In this document: positions 1-7,349 of the stretch, one piece after another | Layout: every line of letters begins with the position of its first letter | Position numbering within the stretch: position 1 is the stretch's first letter | NCBI RefSeq assembly: GCF_040730185.1 | Contig: NZ_CP160402.1 | Coordinates: 7,564,001-7,628,000, forward strand | DNA: 64,000 nucleotides | Source of the DNA: Streptomyces sp. Je 1-332 | Lineage (GTDB): Bacteria > Actinomycetota > Actinomycetes > Streptomycetales > Streptomycetaceae | Reading direction: 5' to 3' | The notes under the pieces: model-generated | Database searches by the model: none | The model's input: only the letters and a program-made list of their open reading frames with translations | What the model was told of the DNA's origin: nothing | Made by a program: the position numbers and the translations under genes

Positions 1-717
1 GTCCGGCGCTGTCCCGAGGCGGTCGAGCGGGGCCGCGGCGCCGGGCCGCGTGGACTCCTCGGCGATGAGGTGGTCCCGTACGGCGAGGTGGCGCAGCGGG
101 AAGACGGACGCCGTCTCGGGAGCGTACGCGGACCAGTCGGCGAGGTCGCCGCCGCGGGCCTTGGGGGTGGGATGGAAGCGGTGGCCGAACAGCAGCGACT
201 GCTCGGACGCGAGATAGTCCGCGAGCCACTTAGGGGCGGGATGTGCGGCGACGGCCGTCACCATGGCGGGCGCCGGACGGTCGGCGGCGAGCGCGGCGCT
301 GACGCCTTCGTGGCTGGAGGCGATCTGCTGCAGGAACTCCTCGTTGCTGACGCCCGTACGCAGGGAGAGTTCGGCGTGTGTGTACTCGGCGAGGCGCGGC
401 CAGTCCACCTCGACCCACGTGCCGTCCCGCTGCTCGGTCACCGGGCCGGTGAAACGGTGGGCGCCGAGGAGGGACGCGCGGCGCAGCGCGACACGCAGGA
501 GGACCCCGCGGCGCGGCAGCCGGAGCAGGAGGTCGCCGTCGACGACGGCGGTCTGGCGCTCGGGGCCCGAGACCTCGCGCAGCAGGCAGTTGAGGAGGGT
601 GTGCGTCACCGCTTGGTCGGCGCTGGGCAGACAGGTCGGGGCGGCCCCGGCGACGGGGACGGCGCCCTGGGCGGGCGCCCAGGGCGGTGCGGTGAAGGTG
701 CCGGTCGGCAAGGACAT
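1..717 (-). CDS. IucA/IucC-family siderophore synthetase (NIS), 3' end cut by window edge
   Basis: This is the N-terminal 239 codons of an NRPS-independent siderophore synthetase, an ATP-dependent enzyme that joins a carboxylate (often citrate) to an amine or alcohol. The reading frame stays open to base 1. The family's ATP-site segment is visible about 180 residues in as SEQSLLFGHRFHPTPKAR. The start is ATG at 717, with GGAG seven bases upstream; the same frame is also open back to the stop of the upstream synthetase at 853. It is the third gene of the minus-strand run ATP-grasp, synthetase, synthetase. By analogy with vibrioferrin genes it could play the pvsD role, but substrate choice cannot be read from the sequence. 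Confidence 0.88.
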   Translation of the reverse strand, partial: MSLPTGTFTAPPWAPAQGAVPVAGAAPTCLPSADQAVTHTLLNCLLREVSGPERQTAVVDGDLLLRLPRRGVLLRVALRRASLLGAHRFTGPVTEQRDGTWVEVDWPRLAEYTHAELSLRTGVSNEEFLQQIASSHEGVSAALAADRPAPAMVTAVAAHPAPKWLADYLASEQSLLFGHRFHPTPKARGGDLADWSAYAPETASVFPLRHLAVRDHLIAEESTRPGAAAPLDRLGTAPD

Positions 718-852
718 CAACGGCTCCAGCGGAAGCGGGGCGAGCGGCGGAACGGGGCGGGAAGAGTGACGGAGGCCGTGGCGAGCAAGGTGGTCGCGGT
801 ACCGGTCAGGGGGCGCGCGAGACGCCCGGTATTCGTTCCTCGACCAGTGTCA

Positions 853-2706
853 TCACGAAGTTCCCGTAGGCCGCGCGTAGTTCTGCCGCGGGTGGTCGAG
901 CCGCAGGTAGTTGGGTCCCGTCGTGTAGTGCTTGTTGATGTCGGCGGCTCCGGAGCGCTCCTTGGAGAGCAGGGTGCCCGCGGTGACCATCGCCTTGACG
1001 GGCAGCTCCGGCGCGTCAAGGACGTGCGCGCGCAGGAGCCCGCCCGGCTCACCGGGCGCCGAACCGAGCCGCTCGACGGCCTCGGCGAGCCGCTCGCGCA
1101 CGAGCCGGAGAAGTCGCTCCAGCGGGGCGCGGCCGTGTCGCGCGAGCCCGAAGGCGTAGGAACCCGCGCAGAGGTGGAGGGTGATGGTGGTGAACACATC
1201 GAGCACGGGCCTGTCCCCGTCGACGAAGATCCTCTGGTCATCGAACTCAGCGCGCCCGGGGGCCTGTTGGCCCATGGCGTCACGGAGTCGCGCGAGGTTC
1301 ACGCGGGGCCCGTCGTTGTCCTTGAACAGCAGTCGTAGCCGGGTGCGGCGGGGCCCGCCCCCGCTCCCACCCGCGGGGTGGTCCAGCACCAGAGAGATGT
1401 TCTGCTGATGCGACTCCAAGGCGATCCCGTGGGCGAAGAGCGTGGTCTGCCAGTCGAAGAGGAGGGCGAGCGTGGCGTCGAGGAGGGCCAGGGGGTCGCC
1501 GTCGTGGAACCGGTCGGCGAGGTGGTCGATCAGCAGCCGGTCGCCGCCGGGTGCCGGGCACATGAGGGCAGCCATCGGCACGACGACGGCGTCTTCGAGG
1601 CCGGCGGGGTAGCGGCGCAGGAGCACGGCGACGAGTTCATGCCCGGCGTGGGCGAAGAGGGTCTCGTCCGCGTGCAGGATGACCCCCTTGAACCGGGGTT
1701 CGCGGTCGATGACGGCTTCGACCAGGCGCTGGCCCGCGGCGCCGTCGGTGAGGGTGCCCGGCTTGATGGTGCGCCGGTTGCGCAGCCCCAGTGTGGCGGT
1801 GGCGAGCGGCAGTTTGAGGTGCCGCGTGGGGTCGGCTGCGAGCGCGACGGTACGCATCGACAGGGTCGGTACGACGTCGGGCCCGGGTCGGTCGACGAGC
1901 TGGGCCCGGCCTTCGAGCCCCGCCGTCCGCAGCGCGTCCCGCAGGGGGCCGTCCGCGGTCAGAGGGTGCACGGGGAGCACGAGGTGGCTCCCTTCGAGCT
2001 CGGGCGCTCCCACCGCACGGGGCGAGAGCCAGGAGTCGTTGCTCCCGCTGACGGTGACGGCCTCGCGGGGCAGGGCGAGCTGCCGCAGGGCGAAGGTGGG
2101 GTGGAATTCGGGCGCGTAGGAGCGAAGGTGAGCGCTGCCCAACCCGGCGCGGCCCCGCGAGGTCGGATACACGGGGTGATCGCCCCGAGCGGCGAGCGTG
2201 TCATAACCGAGCCCGCCCGCGAGCCCGGTCCAGGAACCGGCGTCCCCGCCGTACCGCTCGGAGAGCTGGCTCTCCACCTCGCACCTGGTCCGTGCGTGCA
2301 GCCGCTGGGCGTCGAGCGCCTGCCGGCACTCCATGGCGAACGCATCGAACCCACCCCGGTCGACGGGGTCGGCGAGGTCACGCAGGGCGGCGAGAACGCT
2401 GCCCGTGTCGATGAGTTCGGCCCCGTCGGGTTCCCGCCGGAGCAGGGGAAGCCGGGCGGCGTACGTGGATTGGTAGCCGTCATCGAGGACAGGCATCAGC
2501 AGGGCGGCCGCACGGCAGTGCTGCCGCGTTGCCACCGGCAGCCTCAGCCACAAGCCGTCCTCCTGCCGCACCGGCGTGCTACGGGTGCGCCATCCCGTCA
2601 CGTCCTCGCGCAGGAGCGCGCTCAGGACGCGTAACAGGAGCTCGCCCTCGGTGTCGGTGTCGGTGTCCGTGGTGGCAGAAGGCTTCCCGTCCGTCAGGCG
2701 CGTCAT
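853..2706 (-). CDS. IucA/IucC-family siderophore synthetase (NIS)
   Basis: A 617-residue synthetase of the aerobactin IucA/IucC superfamily, the usual length. It is expected to adenylate a carboxylate and transfer it to an amine during siderophore assembly in the cytoplasm. Recognisable features are the HP-containing motif near residue 285 (VLPVHPL), the KLPL/RNRRTIKPG core near residues 330-350, and the C-terminal ferric-iron-reductase-like FhuF/IucA domain with LFKDNDGPRVN. The chosen ATG overlaps the stop of the ATP-grasp gene by four bases (ATGA), a sign of translational coupling; the longer open frame upstream of it lies inside that gene. It should be under the same iron control as the promoter near 4000. 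Confidence 0.92.
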   Translation of the reverse strand: MTRLTDGKPSATTDTDTDTEGELLLRVLSALLREDVTGWRTRSTPVRQEDGLWLRLPVATRQHCRAAALLMPVLDDGYQSTYAARLPLLRREPDGAELIDTGSVLAALRDLADPVDRGGFDAFAMECRQALDAQRLHARTRCEVESQLSERYGGDAGSWTGLAGGLGYDTLAARGDHPVYPTSRGRAGLGSAHLRSYAPEFHPTFALRQLALPREAVTVSGSNDSWLSPRAVGAPELEGSHLVLPVHPLTADGPLRDALRTAGLEGRAQLVDRPGPDVVPTLSMRTVALAADPTRHLKLPLATATLGLRNRRTIKPGTLTDGAAGQRLVEAVIDREPRFKGVILHADETLFAHAGHELVAVLLRRYPAGLEDAVVVPMAALMCPAPGGDRLLIDHLADRFHDGDPLALLDATLALLFDWQTTLFAHGIALESHQQNISLVLDHPAGGSGGGPRRTRLRLLFKDNDGPRVNLARLRDAMGQQAPGRAEFDDQRIFVDGDRPVLDVFTTITLHLCAGSYAFGLARHGRAPLERLLRLVRERLAEAVERLGSAPGEPGGLLRAHVLDAPELPVKAMVTAGTLLSKERSGAADINKHYTTGPNYLRLDHPRQNYARPTGTS

Positions 2707-3971
2707 GGTGTGATCTCCCAGTGGTGCGCGGCGAGGAAGTCCGCCACGGCTCGGTCGACCGCGGACTGGTCCGTGCCCGTGGCGCGTACGACCCCGAGGA
2801 AGTCGCGGTTCGTGCCGTGGAGTTCGTGGTACTCGCCGACTTCGCGCAGTGGCCGGTACGTCAAGTGCACTCCGCCCGCCGTTGCTTCGGTCCGGCCCGG
2901 CGCGGCCGTCAGCGTTCCGGTACTCCGCGCGCACGGGTAGTCGAGCCGTGCCCGGCCGTCCGACCGTGCGCCCAGGTCCGACGGGAGCGGCTCGCCCAGA
3001 TGCGTACGGAGGATGTGCTCGAAGAGCGGTATGCCCAGGAGCTGGGCGAGGAGCAGATCACACTGGTCGCCGATGGCACGGTAGTTGACCTCGATGAGCC
3101 GGGCTCGCCCCGCCGCCACCACGAACTCCGTGTGGCAGGCCCCGAATCCCACGCCCAGCGCGTCCAGTTGGGCAAGGACCTGAGCCACCACCGCATCCGG
3201 GTGCGCGGGGACGAACGTCATCCGCTCTTCAATGAAGTACGGCGGCGGTGACACCTCCGTACGGAAGCCCCCGAGTACATGCCTGACGCGGCCGTCGCCG
3301 AGCGTCTCCAAGGTGCACAACTCCCCGGCGAGGTACTCCTCGATCACCAGCGCAGCCCCCGGCCGACGCGCCTGGATCTCCGCGCATCGCCGCACCAGCT
3401 GCTCCGGTCCTTCGACCAGCACCACGTCTTCGCTCGCCACACCCTCCCGCGGCTTGACCACGCAGGGGAACGGGACGTCGAGGGTCGTGAGTCCGGCCGG
3501 GTCCCGGCCCGCGGGGAGTTCGGCCGACCAGACCGCGTCGGCGCCCGCAGCCGCGAGATGGCGCCGCATCTGCGCCTTGTCCTTGGTGCGCAGCGCGGTC
3601 CGCCAGTCCTTCCCGGGCAGCCCGAAGTACTCGGCGGCGAGGGCCGCTTGAGTCTGCAGGTGGTCGCTGTTGGTGAAGATCGCACCGGGGGAGTGATGGG
3701 CGGCTATGCGGCTGATGACGGCTCGGAAATCGCGTACGTCGCACTCCAGGATCTCCAGGGATCCGAGGATCTCCCCGGGGAGGCCGCCCTGATGTGCCTC
3801 CGGGTGATCGGTGAGAAGCGTGACGTCGAGGCCCAGCTCGCGTGCGGCGGGCAGAAAGCCTTCGGTTACCGAGTCGGTGGGGTTGCGGGCTAGGACGTAC
3901 AGCCGCAGGTGCGGGGGGAATCGTCGCGCGGAGGGGCTGCCTGGCGGGACGGCCCGAACGATCTTGGACAC
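2703..3971 (-). CDS. ATP-grasp ligase of the siderophore locus (PvsA-like)
   Basis: A 422-residue ATP-grasp protein (carboxylate-amine ligase superfamily) that would form an amide bond through an acyl phosphate. It has an N-terminal Rossmann-like part (LYVLARNP), the central ATP-grasp lysine strand (PFPCVVKPREGVASEDV) and the metal-binding FVVAAGRARLIEVNYRAIGDQ segment. The frame is open to a TTG at 4010, but that TTG is the -35 hexamer TTGACA of the promoter, so it cannot be the start. I chose GTG at 3971, next to the predicted transcription start and without a Shine-Dalgarno, so the mRNA may be leaderless. It is the first gene of the siderophore operon. ATP-grasp plus two IucA/IucC enzymes is the vibrioferrin (pvsA, B, D) combination. 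Confidence 0.88.
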   Translation of the reverse strand: MSKIVRAVPPGSPSARRFPPHLRLYVLARNPTDSVTEGFLPAARELGLDVTLLTDHPEAHQGGLPGEILGSLEILECDVRDFRAVISRIAAHHSPGAIFTNSDHLQTQAALAAEYFGLPGKDWRTALRTKDKAQMRRHLAAAGADAVWSAELPAGRDPAGLTTLDVPFPCVVKPREGVASEDVVLVEGPEQLVRRCAEIQARRPGAALVIEEYLAGELCTLETLGDGRVRHVLGGFRTEVSPPPYFIEERMTFVPAHPDAVVAQVLAQLDALGVGFGACHTEFVVAAGRARLIEVNYRAIGDQCDLLLAQLLGIPLFEHILRTHLGEPLPSDLGARSDGRARLDYPCARSTGTLTAAPGRTEATAGGVHLTYRPLREVGEYHELHGTNRDFLGVVRATGTDQSAVDRAVADFLAAHHWEITP

Positions 3972-3979
3972 GGGGTGAG

Positions 3980-4010
3980 AGTTTAGGTTAGGTATGCCTA
4001 AGGATGTCAA
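3980..4010 (-). promoter_or_regulatory. Siderophore operon promoter
   Basis: On the minus strand TTGACA (4010-4005) is followed, after a 19-base spacer, by TAAACT (3985-3980). The spacer is almost filled by an iron box, so a bound repressor would block RNA polymerase. The expected start of transcription falls within a few bases of the GTG chosen for the ATP-grasp gene. Confidence 0.55.
3983..4001. promoter_or_regulatory. Iron box (DtxR/IdeR/DmdR1-type operator)
   Basis: TTAGGTTAGGTATGCCTAA closely matches the 19-bp actinobacterial iron-box consensus (TTAGGTTAGGCTAACCTAA type). It overlaps the promoter of the siderophore genes, so iron-loaded DmdR/IdeR repressor should shut the operon off. 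Confidence 0.88.
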
Positions 4011-4087
4011 CTCACCGTGAGGGGCAGATCACTCGCGACGGCGCGGTCCGCGACGCGCCGGGGACGATGCGGCAAGTTGAAGAGAAA

Positions 4088-4106
4088 TAAGGTAAGCCTT
4101 ACCTAG
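4088..4106. promoter_or_regulatory. Iron box upstream of the FhuF-like gene
   Basis: TAAGGTAAGCCTTACCTAG is a near-perfect palindrome matching the iron-box consensus at all but the second and last positions. It lies 60 bases upstream of the FhuF-like start, so both divergent units of the locus carry their own iron operator. Confidence 0.85.
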
Positions 4107-4165
4107 TCGGTGGCGGACGAGTCCGCCGCCGAACGACCGTCGGACCTGCCCTCCAAGGAGTACGA

Positions 4166-5062
4166 GTGCCGCTGCCCGTGGCCCCGGACCTGGCGCCGAA
4201 CGCCACCGCCCTGAGCCCCGCCGCCCTGCTCGCCGCGACCTATCGGCGGCTGGCCGCGCACTGCGAGACGCTCGCTGTCACGGTGGCGAAATCTGGCTCG
4301 CCCGCGGGTCAAGGGTGGGTCACCGGACGGGAACTGACGTCGAATCAGGAAACTCTGGCAGCCTTCGTCGCGGCTGAGGCCGCACGCATCCAGTCCGGCC
4401 ACGACCACACCCCGCGCCCCGACGTCGCCGCGTCCCGCGCCCTGCACGGCTACCTCTGGTCCGTCTGCCTGCTGATGAGCGGCGCCTGGTACCTGGAGCG
4501 GCGCGTGCCGCGGATCCACCCCGATGACGTACGTGTCCATCTGGAGTCCGGCGCCTTCGAGATCGCCCCCGGCCCGTTCGCCTGCTTCCCGGACGACCCG
4601 GCGGCCGGGCTCCCCGGAACGCGGGTCCTGGCCGACGAGGAGTCACTGCGCGCCGAGCTCCGCTCCGCGGTCGTCGCACACATGCGGCCGCTGCTCGCGG
4701 CCATGGGGCCACTACTGCGGCGCGGACAGCGGGCGCTCTGGGGCATGGCGGGCGACGATCTCATCTCCGGGATCTGGTACCTGGGGCGCATGCTCGGCCA
4801 GGAGGACGAGGCGCTGCGAGCGGTGGACGCCCTGCTCCCCGGACCCGTGGCACCCTTTCCCGGCGGCGCCGCCTTCCGCCATCTGACGACCCGTGACGGC
4901 GAGCGCCACCCGACCCGCACCCGTCTCGGCTGCTGCCTCTACTACACGATCCGTGCCGCCGATGCGTGCGGCACCTGCCCGCGCGTCTGCGACGCGGAAC
5001 GGCTGCGGAGGATCGAGGCCGACAACACCTCGGCCGACGTGCCCCCGGAAGCCGGGCGGTGA
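4166..5062 (+). CDS. FhuF-like ferric-siderophore reductase, [2Fe-2S]
   Basis: A 298-residue protein with the FhuF signature at its C terminus: Cys256-Cys257, ten residues, Cys268, two residues, Cys271, a motif that binds an unusual [2Fe-2S] cluster. FhuF proteins reduce iron(III) in imported siderophores so that it can be released in the cytoplasm. The start is GTG with AAGGAG five bases upstream. The gene is divergent from the siderophore synthesis operon and has its own iron box, which fits a role in using the siderophore made next door. No receptor lipoprotein or ABC importer is within the window on this side. Confidence 0.88.
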   Translation: MPLPVAPDLAPNATALSPAALLAATYRRLAAHCETLAVTVAKSGSPAGQGWVTGRELTSNQETLAAFVAAEAARIQSGHDHTPRPDVAASRALHGYLWSVCLLMSGAWYLERRVPRIHPDDVRVHLESGAFEIAPGPFACFPDDPAAGLPGTRVLADEESLRAELRSAVVAHMRPLLAAMGPLLRRGQRALWGMAGDDLISGIWYLGRMLGQEDEALRAVDALLPGPVAPFPGGAAFRHLTTRDGERHPTRTRLGCCLYYTIRAADACGTCPRVCDAERLRRIEADNTSADVPPEAGR

Positions 5063-5205
5063 AACCGCGTCAGCTCACGGGGCTCCGGCAGGACGAGGCG
5101 AACATCGCGGCCGTCCGGGAGGCGGCACGGGTGCGCGCGGCCGCGGGGCGGGCAACCGGGAAGCGCAGCCGCGCGGCCGGGTCCGACTCGGTCACTCCTG
5201 GTTGA
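5059..5205 (+). CDS. Possible 48-aa basic protein coupled to the FhuF-like gene
   Basis: A GTG start overlaps the stop codon of the FhuF-like gene as GTGA, the classic coupling arrangement. It opens a 48-codon frame that is rich in Arg and Ala and predicted mostly helical. It ends 14 bases inside the 3' end of the convergent Clp-N gene. No family is recognised. The arrangement is the only support; it could be a chance frame in GC-rich DNA. Confidence 0.25.
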   Translation: MKPRQLTGLRQDEANIAAVREAARVRAAAGRATGKRSRAAGSDSVTPG

Positions 5206-5938
5206 GGGAGGCGCGGCGGATCGCCTCCACGGCCTCGGTGAGGTTCGCCTCGGCGACGGCTTTGTCGACGCCGAGCCCGGTGAGCGCGCCCGTGCCGCCC
5301 TCCGCCTCCAGGAGCGAGAGCAGGATGTGCTCGGTGCCGATGTAGTTGTGCCCGAGTCGCAGTGCCTCGCGGTAGGTGAGCTCCAGGACCTTCTTCGCCC
5401 CGGCGTCGTACGGGATGAGGTCGGGCACCTCGCCGACCGCGGGCGGCAGCGCTTCGGTGACACTCTCGCGGATCGCGTCCGGCGAAGTCCCCTGTGCGAG
5501 CAGGGCTTTCACGGCGAGGGAGTCCGGGTCGGTCAGGAGGGCGAGCGTCAGATGACCGGGGCCGATCTCGTCGTTCCCTGCGGCGCGGGCCTCCTCCTGC
5601 GAGGCCATGACCACGTTCTTGGCGCGGGGGGTGAACCGGCTGAAGCCCTGCCGGGGATCGAGATCGGACATCTCCCCGGGGTCCTTGGCCACGAACCGCT
5701 TCTGGGCCGCCTGCCGGGTGACCCCCATGCTCTTGCCGATCTCCGTCCACGAGGCGCCCGAGCGGCGCGCCTGGTCCACGAAGTGGCCGATGAGGTGGTC
5801 GGCGATGTCACCGAGATGGTCGGCGGCGATCACGGCGTCGGAGAGCTGCTCCAGGGCCGCTTCCGGGTGGGCCTTCTTGATGGCCTGGATCAGGTCGTCC
5901 AGGCGGATCGACTGGGTGGGCTGCTTGGGTTGCGTCAT
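5192..5938 (-). CDS. Clp N-terminal-domain protein with HTH
   Basis: A 248-residue protein. Residues about 25-85 form a helix-turn-helix of sigma-70 region-4 type (WTEIGKSMGVTRQAAQKRF). The rest contains two Clp_N repeats (near FTPRAKNVVMASQEEARAAG and DAGAKKVLELTYREALRLG), the substrate and adaptor-binding module of ClpC/ClpA. There is no AAA+ ATPase domain, so it is not a chaperone by itself; it is more likely a DNA-binding regulator or adaptor linked to Clp proteolysis. Two identical operators lie directly in front of the start codon and suggest autoregulation. The gene is convergent with the FhuF-like gene. Confidence 0.85.
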   Translation of the reverse strand: MTQPKQPTQSIRLDDLIQAIKKAHPEAALEQLSDAVIAADHLGDIADHLIGHFVDQARRSGASWTEIGKSMGVTRQAAQKRFVAKDPGEMSDLDPRQGFSRFTPRAKNVVMASQEEARAAGNDEIGPGHLTLALLTDPDSLAVKALLAQGTSPDAIRESVTEALPPAVGEVPDLIPYDAGAKKVLELTYREALRLGHNYIGTEHILLSLLEAEGGTGALTGLGVDKAVAEANLTEAVEAIRRASLNQE

Positions 5939-5939
5939 G

Positions 5940-5958
5940 TGTCAACGGTAGGTTGACA
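5940..5958. promoter_or_regulatory. Operator 1: TGTCAAC-N5-GTTGACA
   Basis: A perfect 7-bp inverted repeat with a 5-bp spacer starts two bases upstream of the Clp-N/HTH gene's ATG. The same arms and spacing recur 29 bp further upstream. Confidence 0.7.
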
Positions 5959-5968
5959 GCAGAACGGG

Positions 5969-5987
5969 TGTCAACCATGAGTTGACA
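5969..5987. promoter_or_regulatory. Operator 2: TGTCAAC-N5-GTTGACA
   Basis: This is the second copy of the palindrome, with the same 7-bp arms but a different 5-bp centre. Each right arm contains TTGACA on the plus strand and each left arm contains it on the minus strand, so the sites overlap potential -35 elements. Confidence 0.7.
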
Positions 5988-6086
5988 CGAAGAGGTGTCC
6001 GACGGTGTCCTCGCAGCTCGGCGCCACCCCGGCCGCGTGCGCTGCGCGCTTCCGTACGACAAGGGCCGAGGCGCGTATGCCCGGAG

Positions 6087-7349
6087 TCACCTCATCGGCG
6101 TGAACTCGGGCAGAGTGAGGGCCGAGTGGGCCGGGCGCCCCTGCGCGGGGGGCGTGGCGGAGAGATTGCGCAGCATGTCGTTGCGCCGCTCCAGGGCCCG
6201 GGCCGTGATGGGGAAGAGCGTGGCGTCACCCTCGCCGATCTGGTCCTGATTCGCCGTCACGAACGCACGGGTGTCCTGCTCGTAGGCGGCGAAGCCCGCG
6301 GCGGCGTCCCGGCCGGCCAGCGAACCGGCGAGCATGTACGCACCCACGAGCGCGAGGCTCGAGCCCTGGCCGGTGAGGAACGACGGTGCATACGCGGCGT
6401 CGCCCACCAACGCGACCCTGCCGCTCGACCAGCGAGGCATCCGGATCTGGCTGACGACGTCGATGAACAGGTCATCCGCGTCGCGCAGGGCGGCCACCAT
6501 GCCCGGGACCTCCCACCCCGCGTCGGCGAAGACATCCGCGACCAGGTCCCGTTGGGCCTCCGGGTCGCGGAACGCGTCGACGGCGAAAGGCGGGTGTGGC
6601 CGGGCGAAGTTCAGGAAGGCGTGCACGTCGTCACCGTCCCCCACGGCGTAGAGAGCCGCGGCTCTGCCCGGGGTGTTCCACATCGTGACCTCGTGGGAGA
6701 GGCCGAGGGTGTTGGGCATGGTGAACACGGCGAAGCAGTAACCGAGATAGCGGTGGAACTGTTCTTCGGGACCGAACACCGACTCCCGGGTACGTGAGTG
6801 TAGTCCGTCCGCGCCGAACACCATGTCGAACGTACGCGTGCTGCCCCCGCCGAAGGTGACGTCGACCCCGTGACCGGTCTGGTCGAGGGTGTCGATGGAG
6901 TCGTCGAACAGGAACTCCACGTCGTCACGGACCGCCGCGTACAGGGTGTCGGTCAGATCCCCGCGCCGCACTTCCAGGTCCCGCCCCGCGACACTGCCGA
7001 CGACGTCATGCGGGTTGATGGAGGCCACCTCGGAGCCGTCCCCGTCGAGGAAGGTCATCCGCCGCGAGTCGATGTGCGCCTCCCGCAGCCGGGGCAGGAT
7101 CCCCATCCGCCGTACGACCTCAAGGGCGGTGCCGCGCACGTCGACGGGGTAGCCGCCGCTGCGCGGCGCGCCCGCCTTCTCCACCACCGTGACCGCGTAT
7201 CCGTGGCGGTTGAGCCAGAACGCGAGGGCGGGGCCCGCGATACTGGCCCCCGATATCAGGACCTTGCGTTGTGCCGCGGTGTGGCCGCGCGTCGACTTGC
7301 GGCTGTGCGTCGGCTGGTGACCGTGTGTCAACTGGTCGATGGGGCTCAT
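6087..7349 (-). CDS. FAD-dependent aromatic-ring monooxygenase (Tet(X)/Rox-like)
   Basis: A 420-residue group A flavoprotein monooxygenase. The dinucleotide-binding site (GASIAGPALAFWLNRHG, about residues 33-49), a middle GADG motif (VFGADGLHSRTRESVFG) and the C-terminal FAD motif GDAAYAPSFLTGQGSSLAL are all present. Such enzymes hydroxylate aromatic substrates with NADPH and O2; the Tet(X) and Rox branches inactivate tetracyclines or rifamycins. The ATG overlaps the stop of the MFS exporter gene by four bases. That context, export pump plus oxidative inactivation under a TetR repressor, suggests drug resistance or self-protection. The substrate is unknown. Confidence 0.88.
   Translation of the reverse strand: MSPIDQLTHGHQPTHSRKSTRGHTAAQRKVLISGASIAGPALAFWLNRHGYAVTVVEKAGAPRSGGYPVDVRGTALEVVRRMGILPRLREAHIDSRRMTFLDGDGSEVASINPHDVVGSVAGRDLEVRRGDLTDTLYAAVRDDVEFLFDDSIDTLDQTGHGVDVTFGGGSTRTFDMVFGADGLHSRTRESVFGPEEQFHRYLGYCFAVFTMPNTLGLSHEVTMWNTPGRAAALYAVGDGDDVHAFLNFARPHPPFAVDAFRDPEAQRDLVADVFADAGWEVPGMVAALRDADDLFIDVVSQIRMPRWSSGRVALVGDAAYAPSFLTGQGSSLALVGAYMLAGSLAGRDAAAGFAAYEQDTRAFVTANQDQIGEGDATLFPITARALERRNDMLRNLSATPPAQGRPAHSALTLPEFTPMR

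Noticed and set aside
70..1338. 422-codon plus-strand frame opposite the two siderophore synthetase genes
   Set aside because: It is antisense to genes with clear family motifs; long antisense frames are expected in GC-rich DNA.
3972..4010. TTG at 4010 as start of the ATP-grasp gene
   Set aside because: The TTG is part of the -35 TTGACA, and the added 13 codons are the iron box itself.
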